Under the pieces are notes generated by a model. That model was not told where the DNA came from, ran no database searches, and worked only from the letters and a program-made list of their open reading frames with translations. Source: CAYQAE01 sp964415445 [NCBI: uncultured archaeon] (GTDB taxonomy: Archaea; CAYQAE01). Taken from it: a stretch of 10,583 nucleotides of DNA. The DNA lies in the NCBI GenBank assembly GCA_964415445.1, contig CAYQAE010000013.1, positions 8,067 through 18,649 on the forward strand. The letters run 5' to 3'. The number at the start of each line of letters is the position of its first letter. Position 1 is the stretch's first letter. This document shows positions 1-5,900 of the stretch, piece after piece. The translations under genes were made by a program, and so were the position numbers.

Positions 1-348
1 ATATCTGATGAAAGATATAGAGGTGAATATGATTTAGATTGGAGTGGAAGATATATTATAAATGTAACTAATGGAACAAATTATGTATTTGCAGAGATAG
101 AAGTTGTATCAATTTTGGAAGAATTTGAAAATCCTAAATTAAATTCAACTTTGCTTTCTGAGATAGCACAAAAGACAGGGGGCACTTATTATAGCTCAAG
201 TAATTTTGATTCTTTGATTGATGAGATTAATGATTCAAGAGAGACAGAAATCCGAAAAGAATATATATGGTTTTATTTGATTGCAATAGCAGTAGGTTTT
301 CTCTTTTTGGAATGGTTTATGCGCGAGAAATCTTCTTCAGGATTATAA
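1..348 (+). CDS. C-terminal end of a membrane-anchored, vWA-type surface protein (partial, 5' end outside window)
   Basis: The frame is open from base 1, so these 115 residues are the tail of a longer protein and the TTG at 115 need not be a start. The tail starts with a beta-rich stretch (YRGEYDLDWSGRYIINV) and continues with a helix plus a TGGTYY turn (LLSEIAQKTGGTYY, residues 51-64). Then comes one membrane helix (about residues 88-104), followed by EWFMREK and the TAA stop. This order (beta domain, 'iA..TGG.yy', single TM, E-W-x-x-R tail) is the usual C-terminus of large vWA-domain or glutamine-amidotransferase-like membrane proteins of bacteria and archaea. The vWA domain itself would lie upstream, so the family call is inference. 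The last six bases are shared with the stop end of the alkyltransferase gene on the other strand. Confidence 0.75.
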   Translation: MSDERYRGEYDLDWSGRYIINVTNGTNYVFAEIEVVSILEEFENPKLNSTLLSEIAQKTGGTYYSSSNFDSLIDEINDSRETEIRKEYIWFYLIAIAVGFLFLEWFMREKSSSGL

Positions 349-864
349 TTTTACTCCTTCTTTTTTCAAAAATTCTCTTTTAGTTTTAGTTCCATAAAAA
401 TAGTTTCCTATACTTCCCTTTTTTACCACTCTGTGGCATGGTATAATTAGAGGACATCTATTTTTTCTCATAACATTTCCTACAAATCTTGCTCCATTTT
501 TGAATCCTGAAATTTCAGCTAATTTATTGTATGTTATGATTTGACCACTTTTAATCTTTCTTAGATTTTCTAAGACTTTAATTTCAGATTTTGTGTATCC
601 CAAGTAGTCAATTATGAAATTTGAAATTTCTACATCTTTTGCATCCCACAAATCATATATTTTTTGACTGTATCTATGATTTTGGATTAAATAGCTACTG
701 AAATTGGCTTTTAATTTTAAATCATCGACTGTAGCTTCAACTGTAGGATGTAGAATTGTATTTGCATAAATTCCTTCCTTTATAACTATTCCAATATATC
801 CATTCGAAAACGAAGATAGGATTACTTTACTTTTTTCCATTTTTTTTAATTCTTTTTTAGTCAT
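343..864 (-). CDS. ogt: methylated-DNA--[protein]-cysteine S-methyltransferase (O6-alkylguanine-DNA alkyltransferase)
   Basis: This suicidal DNA-repair protein moves the alkyl group from O6-alkylguanine (or O4-alkylthymine) to its own cysteine. The 173-residue length fits the Ogt/AGT family. An N-terminal alpha/beta domain (about 1-90) precedes the catalytic domain. The latter shows the helix-turn-helix entry ITYNKLAEISG (110-120), a candidate Arg finger in ARFVGN (R126), and the active-site motif IPCHRVV with Cys143. After it come the usual G-x-Y and G-x-K-x-x-FL-x-x-EG elements (GNY here, where GGY is commoner). The start ATG at 864 overlaps the end of nadM by 8 bases (ATGACTAA), which suggests translational coupling. 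An in-frame ATG eight codons downstream (M9) is an alternative start. Last gene of the minus-strand cluster. Family assignment is secure. Confidence 0.96.
   Translation of the reverse strand: MTKKELKKMEKSKVILSSFSNGYIGIVIKEGIYANTILHPTVEATVDDLKLKANFSSYLIQNHRYSQKIYDLWDAKDVEISNFIIDYLGYTKSEIKVLENLRKIKSGQIITYNKLAEISGFKNGARFVGNVMRKNRCPLIIPCHRVVKKGSIGNYFYGTKTKREFLKKEGVKL
349..383 (+). terminator. possible oligo-T terminator of the vWA-like gene
   Basis: T-rich clusters (TTTT at 349-352, a run of six T just after 360, then TTCTCTTTT) begin right after the TAA on the + strand. Archaeal termination typically uses oligo-T tracts without a hairpin, so this could end the + transcript. The same bases are Lys/Glu codons of the convergent gene, so the T-richness may be only a coding by-product. 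Confidence 0.3.
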
Positions 865-1336
865 TTATTTCCTCTATAACTTCAGCTGTAGCTTTGGATA
901 CTAAACTTTTCCAATTTTTATTTTTTGAAATTTTATCTCGAACATTTGATCCAGAATACTTTTTTCTATCAAAAAAAGGAATATCTTGAACTTTAATATT
1001 TTTGTCTGCAAATAACCTCTTAAGCCACCCATCGTTTGTAAATAATATATCAATGTGACCTACAATTGAGATAACATGTTCTGCCCATATGCATTCATTG
1101 TGAAGATCAGGAATTGAGACTATTTTTATTTTATCTAGGATTTCTTTTTTATCTTTAAATGTCCTTTCAATCATATTTTTCCTTTGTCCAAAACTAAAGG
1201 GATTTTTTTTGGTATTTTTATATTGAGAACTACCTATACCTATAATTAAAGTATCTACTTTATTTTCTATATTTAAAATCACTTTGTAGTGACCTAAATG
1301 AAAAGGTTGAAACCTACCAACATAGAGTCCTATCAT
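857..1336 (-). CDS. nadM: nicotinamide-nucleotide adenylyltransferase, archaeal type
   Basis: The enzyme joins NMN (or nicotinate mononucleotide) and ATP to make NAD and pyrophosphate, in the cytoplasm. The 159-residue protein opens with GRFQPFHLGH (residues 7-16), the nucleotidyltransferase (H/T)xGH signature with His13 and His16 as ATP-binding residues. Further archaeal NMNAT landmarks follow in order: NPFSFGQRKNMI (45-56), the LFTNDGWLKRLF segment (98-109), and the second nucleotide-binding motif YSGSNVR (127-133), equivalent to the ISxTxxR-like signature. It has the single-domain size of archaeal NadM. The start ATG at 1336 lies 3 bases from the end of the upstream DUF62 gene, and the stop overlaps the ogt start by 8 bases, so all three are probably one mRNA. 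Confidence 0.95.
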   Translation of the reverse strand: MIGLYVGRFQPFHLGHYKVILNIENKVDTLIIGIGSSQYKNTKKNPFSFGQRKNMIERTFKDKKEILDKIKIVSIPDLHNECIWAEHVISIVGHIDILFTNDGWLKRLFADKNIKVQDIPFFDRKKYSGSNVRDKISKNKNWKSLVSKATAEVIEEIND

Positions 1337-1339
1337 ATT

Positions 1340-2083
1340 TTAGACCTCAAATTTTATTATATCACCTAATTTAGCATCTAATTTGTCGGCAGCATTATCT
1401 TTATATAAGAATAATTCTAAATGTCCATATGAACCCATAGTAATTAAATAACCACCTTCTTTTTTGTAATTTTTTTGATGATTACATTGATAGCGTTTAT
1501 TTTTATATATAAATGATTTTATATTTTCTAAATCTATTTTTTTTGATGTATATAATATAATATTTCCAAATTTATCTATATATATTATTTCAAATTCTAG
1601 TTCATTATCTTTTGGAATGAATATATCTAGCTTTTTTTTATATTCTCTCTTTTTACCTAATTTCTCGATATTTATACCTTCTGCAATCTTAACAGCCAAA
1701 GGTGCAAATAAATCTATGCCCCTAAATGTTTTATTTTTGAATTTTTTATCAATTTTTATCAAAGATTGGATATTATATTTATCTACTATTAAATCAAATA
1801 TACCATTGTCTGGGCCAACTAAAGTAAAATTTTCATTCATTATAACAATTGGATCAATATTGCTATCAAAATCTACTATTGCTAGATGGGTAGTATTTTT
1901 TGGGAAAAAATCTATTGTGTTTGAGATTAAAAAAGCAGCTTGTTTTATATTATAAGAAGATATATCATGATTTAAATCTATTATATTAATATCTGGATTT
2001 ATTGATAAAATTTTGCCTTTCATCTGAGCTACATAATTATCATTATATCCAAAATCTGTAGTTAGGGTAATAATTTTAGGCAT
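1340..2083 (-). CDS. SAM hydroxide adenosyltransferase / DUF62 family protein with an altered active site
   Basis: Members of this family (SAM_HAT, formerly DUF62) use water-derived hydroxide to split S-adenosylmethionine into adenosine and methionine; relatives are the fluorinase and SalL chlorinase. The 247 residues cover both domains: N-terminal TLTTDFGYNDNYVAQMKG (about 6-23), the IDLNHDI segment (35-41), VGPDNGIFDL (89-98), TFRGIDLFAP (119-128), and in the C-terminal domain IDKFGNII (169-176) and TMGSYGHLEL (215-224). The hydrolases are reported to use an Asp-Arg-His triad in VDPGVGxxRR and FHGRD. Here the first motif reads VDFDSNIDP (Asp71 kept, Gly-Val-Gly and Arg lost) and the second reads FRGID (His replaced by Arg121). 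The fold and probably SAM/nucleoside binding persist, while catalysis is doubtful. Start ATG at 2083 gives the usual N-terminus; the gene reads through to nadM with a 3-bp gap. Confidence 0.88.
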   Translation of the reverse strand: MPKIITLTTDFGYNDNYVAQMKGKILSINPDINIIDLNHDISSYNIKQAAFLISNTIDFFPKNTTHLAIVDFDSNIDPIVIMNENFTLVGPDNGIFDLIVDKYNIQSLIKIDKKFKNKTFRGIDLFAPLAVKIAEGINIEKLGKKREYKKKLDIFIPKDNELEFEIIYIDKFGNIILYTSKKIDLENIKSFIYKNKRYQCNHQKNYKKEGGYLITMGSYGHLELFLYKDNAADKLDAKLGDIIKFEV

Positions 2084-2111
2084 AAATTTGTCTATAGAAA
2101 TACAAATTTAT
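2082..2111. promoter_or_regulatory. 10-bp perfect inverted repeat at the start of the DUF62 gene (candidate operator)
   Basis: Arm ATAAATTTGT (2082-2091) is the exact reverse complement of ACAAATTTAT (2102-2111), with a 10-bp spacer. The arm centres are 20 bp apart, close to two helical turns, as expected for a dimeric regulator. The left arm includes the first two bases of the DUF62 start codon. A TATA-like AT run (about 2107-2123, minus strand) overlaps the right arm, so a bound protein would sit between TATA box and transcription start. High AT content raises the chance of coincidence. Confidence 0.4.
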
Positions 2112-2115
2112 TAAT

Positions 2116-2604
2116 TTATTTTTGGTATCTCTCTTCAACAAAAAACATTTTCAAAAGATTGGAATATCTATCTATCCAATTAATTATTGTTGATTTTGAA
2201 GTTTCCATATTATATGTTGTCTTTAGATATTTTTGAATTTCTGTTAGAGACTTGCCTTCTTCAAGATGCATTTTTAGTGTCCGAATTATAATATCCATAT
2301 AGTCTTCTACTATTTTTTTATATTTACTCTTCCAATATACCACAGAAGATCTGGCTATATGTTCATTATAATTTCTTTTTATTTTTTTTTGTATACTACT
2401 TAATGAAACACCTTCAATATTTAATCTAATTGATTTTAAAATAAGCTCAGGAGGATGATGTGATTTTAAAAAATTATCATCTTTTGTAAAAGTTCTATTA
2501 CATTCTTTACATATATAGCGCTTTTTTTTAATTTTTTTAGTTTTTCTATATCCATAATTACCTAAATTATGACTTTGACAATATGGACATTTGTATGAAT
2601 TCAT
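2116..2604 (-). CDS. zinc-ribbon protein with two tandem helix-turn-helix-like repeats (InsA/transposase-derived regulator?)
   Basis: The 162-residue protein starts with a zinc ribbon: CPYC (Cys6, Cys9) and CKEC (Cys32, Cys35), separated by a Lys-rich loop (KTKKIKKKRY). This arrangement is typical of the N-terminal domain of IS1 InsA-like and other archaeal transposases. Two similar helical repeats follow. Repeat 1 (about 55-101) carries GVSLSSIQKKIKRNYN...ARSSVVYWKSKY, and repeat 2 (about 107-153) carries GKSLTEIQKYLKTTYN...SKSTIINWIDRY. Each looks like a Ser-Leu-x-x-Ile-Gln helix-turn-helix with a recognition helix ending in W/Y. No DDE catalytic domain follows, and no terminal inverted repeats or target duplication are visible. 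I therefore read it as a domesticated DNA-binding protein or a transposase N-terminal remnant; a transcription regulator is the likeliest role. It lies 32 bp upstream of the DUF62 gene on the same strand. Confidence 0.75.
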   Translation of the reverse strand: MNSYKCPYCQSHNLGNYGYRKTKKIKKKRYICKECNRTFTKDDNFLKSHHPPELILKSIRLNIEGVSLSSIQKKIKRNYNEHIARSSVVYWKSKYKKIVEDYMDIIIRTLKMHLEEGKSLTEIQKYLKTTYNMETSKSTIINWIDRYSNLLKMFFVEERYQK

Positions 2605-2635
2605 ATAAATTCCCTATAAATTATATATGCAAAAA

Positions 2636-2660
2636 CAGATATATAAATCAATCGATTTAT
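2636..2660 (-). promoter_or_regulatory. candidate promoter and small inverted repeat upstream of the zinc-ribbon gene
   Basis: On the minus strand TTTATATATC (2638-2647) is TATA-like and would place the transcript start about 13 bases before the ATG at 2604. A 7-bp inverted repeat, ATAAATC (2643-2649) / GATTTAT (2654-2660) with a 4-bp spacer, overlaps the TATA/BRE position and could be an operator. A second TATA-like run lies at 2621-2630. The choice between them is unresolved. Confidence 0.35.
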
Positions 2661-2679
2661 GAACAAATTTTTGCTATTT

Positions 2680-2696
2680 ACAAAGGTTTATATACT
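2680..2696 (+). promoter_or_regulatory. candidate archaeal BRE/TATA promoter driving rightward transcription
   Basis: ACAAAGG followed by TTTATATAC (2687-2695) resembles the archaeal BRE plus TATA consensus on the + strand. With the usual TATA-to-start distance of about 25-27 bp, transcription would begin near 2717-2720, just before the ATG at 2723 (leaderless or nearly so). The giant gene at 2902 would then have a leader of about 180 bases unless it has its own promoter. The reverse complement (GTATATAAAC) could also serve the minus strand. Confidence 0.45.
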
Positions 2697-2722
2697 AGGT
2701 TTAACAATTAGATATTAATTGT

Positions 2723-2839
2723 ATGGTTTATACACGATATATGTGTATTGACCCAAGAGCAGCAAAAAATTGTGAGAGGAATGGTACAGTGGCAATGTAT
2801 GAGATGAGGATTGTAGAAATATTTATTAGTTTAAGGTGA
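2723..2839 (+). CDS. candidate small leaderless ORF, 38 codons, unknown function
   Basis: An ATG-to-TGA frame of 38 codons begins about 32 bp after the centre of the best + strand TATA box, the spacing expected for a leaderless archaeal mRNA. The peptide starts MVYTRYMCIDPRAAKNC, contains two cysteines nine residues apart, and ends in a hydrophobic stretch (IVEIFISLR). I recognise no family. The stretch is richer in G than its surroundings, which could equally mean a structured leader RNA: a short hairpin ATACAC/GTGTAT (2730-2735 / 2743-2748) lies inside. An ORF this short can arise by chance, so the call rests mainly on promoter spacing. Confidence 0.25.
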   Translation: MVYTRYMCIDPRAAKNCERNGTVAMYEMRIVEIFISLR

Positions 2840-2884
2840 TTATAATATTAGATGTAATTTTAGAAAAAAAGATGGAAATATTTT

Positions 2885-2904
2885 GGAGAGGTATGAGTTA
2901 GTTG
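2885..2904 (+). promoter_or_regulatory. Shine-Dalgarno GGAGAGGT deciding a TTG start for the giant gene
   Basis: GGAGAGGT (2885-2892) is complementary to the archaeal 16S 3' end. The ATG right after it (2893) is followed by AGT and then TAG, so it cannot open the long frame. TTG at 2902, immediately after that TAG, lies 9 bases from the GAGGT core, good spacing for initiation. No other start codon occurs in frame until well inside the N-terminal helix, which makes TTG 2902 the best choice. Confidence 0.6.
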
Positions 2905-5900
2905 AGTACAAATAAGCGAAGATTAAAAGCTGAAGAGATATTTAAGAAAGCAAATATTGATAAAGATAATTTTATTAATGCTTTAACTAAATTATATGAC
3001 AAAATAGCTAAAAAGTTAGGTTATGAAGCATTTGATAAAAAGAATATTAATACGGAACTAACTTTGTCGGTTATAAAAATAATCAAGAGTAATTTAGATC
3101 TTTTTTCTAAAAATATATCCTCTGAGATAAAAAAAGAACTAACTGCTACTTTATATGTAAAATTATCAGAATATCATAGAAATAAAGGTAGAGTCAAATC
3201 TGAAAAAGGAGCTAAATCCAAAGAGACTCTAAAAGCAAAAGAAAAGGATCAAAGACATGAATTAGTTATAAAACTTCAAGAATCTCTCAAAGAGGCTAAA
3301 AAATCAAATTTATTAGGTATATTTGCATCTTCTATAATATTTACTTGTATTTTTGCTTATTCTGTCTTGTTTTTAAGATATCTTACTCCTTTTCCATCTT
3401 ATATCATTTATATATCACTAGTTTGCTTTTTTTCTTTAGCTTTTGTTTTGGGAATAAAACGTCTTCCAGAGATTACAACTTCTGATATTATAAAACCCCT
3501 ATGGAGAGGTCAAGATGTCGGTTTTGAAGCTACCAGAACTGTTTTGGAATATAATACATCTAATTTAATATCTAAAAATAAAAAAAGTAAAAAAACTCCT
3601 TTTGATAAGATTTTGTTAGATAGAGCAAAAGAAGAATCTAAATATATAAAGACTAATATTTATCATTCTAAAAAAGCAAAAAAATCGTTAGCTGCAGGTA
3701 TTATTGCAACATCTATGCTTTTTTTAGCAGTTCCTGTATTTTATGATGTGATGTCAATTTTAGAGACACAAGAAGATTCTGTTTTTGAAATTGAGGTATT
3801 ACCTGGAGATATTAAAACCAAGGAAGATTCATGTGAAATAAATGTAAGTGTAAATTACAAAGATGGGAGCGAATTGGTCTCAGAAAATGAGATTGATATG
3901 GTCTATATTCGAATAAATTCTGATTTTGGATCTTCATCTGCTACATTATCAAAAGTGGATGATAATTATGTAGGTGAGATAGAGACACCTACAGAAGGTG
4001 AATATACCTACAAAGTTTATGTTTTATCCAAAAGCGGCATTACTTATGAATCTACATCTTATAATATACGAGTAGATCGAACACCTCCAGATATAGGAGA
4101 TTTAAGTTTTTCACATATTGAAGATCCTTATAATACTTTTTATTGTGATTATATCCTTATAGCTACAACTGAAGAAAATTATGCAGATGCTAGGCGATAT
4201 ATTGAAAAAAGCTCCGAAGATGATGTGGTGATTTTTGTTGATAATAGTTTAGTATATGACGAAGGCAATAAATTAGTAGATTCAGAGACTATTTATTTAT
4301 ATGCTAATATAAGTAGTAAAAACGGTGGATTTGAGCATGAAGTTTCTGTATCATATTTAAAATTTCAGGGGGAAGAAAGTATAGATATAACTTCTTTAGG
4401 TCAAATTTCAGGTACAACTACTACATTTGAAGGTGATGAAAGTTCAATAGAAACTTCTTCTCAGTTTAATGTTGGTTATTCTCTAACTTTTAGCCGAAGT
4501 CTAAAATTTTCACTTACAGCTTATGATTCTTTAGGAAATGAAGTAAGTTCTGATAGTTATTATGTGTTTTTATGGCAAGATTTTACAAATGAAGTTGATT
4601 TTGATAGTCTTTTTGATGATCCAGATGGAGATGGTCTTATTACTTGGGAAGAGATGGTTTTAGGTGATGACGGGTGGATTACAGATCCTAATAATCCCAA
4701 TAGTGATGGTGATAGATGGAGTGATTCAGAAGATCCATATCCTAATGATATTTATGAACCTTATCCTCCTGTCGTTTATTCAATTTTAGTAGAAGATTCA
4801 CGTGGACCTATTTATAATTATAATTACTATGTAAATTCTAATGATGATGAAATTACAATACCTATAAATGTAGATGAGAGTTTAAGTAAAAGTGGCTCAT
4901 ATATCCAAAATATATCAATTAAGATATTAAATAAAAATTTAAATGTAGAAGAAGCTTATGAAGCTGGAAGTTCTGATGAAAGTTTTGAATCTCAAGAAAT
5001 ACTTTATGATATAAATTCTGATTCTCCTGCAGAGACTAAAAATTTTGATATAATTTATGATATTTCTGATTTGGATGATGGTACTTATTTTATTTGGGTA
5101 TTTGCTAGTGATACCCTAGATCACCCCACAGAAGGCCAATATTCTTTTTCTTGGGATAATCCATATGTATCAGGTATAGGTTGGGGATATCATACTACTA
5201 ATTTTACTATAAAAAGTCAAATGCCACCTCCTCCAATTGATAAAGATAGAGATGATGATGGCATGCCCAATAGTTGGGAAGAGATTTATTCACCTCCTCT
5301 AGATCCTGATCAATATGATGCAAATGAAGATCCTGATGGCGATGGATATACTAATTGGGAAGAATATACTTATGGACCTACTGCCCCAAATGATTCAGAT
5401 GATCATCCCCTTGATATGGATGGAGACGGGCTTTTAGATACTTTAGAAGATTTATATGAAGGATTGTCAAAGTATAAGACAGATACAGATGGTAATAACA
5501 TAAATGATTATTATGATGATTTAGATGGTGATGGTTATCCTAATTATATAGAAGTAGAATATAACACCAATTTATCAAATGATAGTGATCATCCTGAAGA
5601 TTTGGATGGAGATTATCTCCCAGATTATTGGGAAGATCAATATGATAATGCGGAATTAGATAAAAACAAATATGATTCTAACGGCGATGGCACAAATGAT
5701 ACATATAGTGATTCAGATGGTGATGGATATACTAATTATTTAGAATTTATCCATGGAACAAATCCTCTAGATTCTAATGACCATCCTTGGGATATGGATG
5801 GAGATAATTTAAATGATAGTTGGGAAGATCAATATAATGATTTCGAATTAGATAAAACTAACAATGATTCCAATGGAGATGGAATTCGTGATGATTTAAA

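Larger units (their letters stand above)
2605..2901. other. divergent intergenic region between zinc-ribbon gene and giant surface gene
   Basis: These 297 bp hold promoter-like elements for both directions (2621-2660 leftward, 2680-2696 rightward), the 38-codon candidate ORF, and a 21-codon GTG frame (2836-2901) overlapping its stop in a GTGA. I see no tRNA, CRISPR repeat or clear box C/D guide RNA here. Confidence 0.6.

Noticed and set aside
115-348. Stand-alone 77-residue protein from TTG 115
   Set aside because: The frame is open to the left window edge and the preceding residues fit the same beta domain, so it is the end of a longer gene.
1617-1955. 112-codon + strand frame opposite the DUF62 gene
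   Set aside because: It is fully antisense to a gene with clear family motifs; the hydrophobic Phe/Ile-rich peptide is what the complement of Lys/Asp/Asn-rich codons gives.
2116-2604. Complete insertion sequence around the zinc-ribbon gene
   Set aside because: No terminal inverted repeats, target-site duplication or DDE catalytic domain could be seen; the gene also fits tightly upstream of the DUF62 gene.
2701-2901. tRNA or box C/D guide RNA in the G-richer intergenic part
   Set aside because: No cloverleaf arms with a T-loop GTTCRA, and no properly spaced C (RTGATGA) and D (CTGA) boxes, were found.
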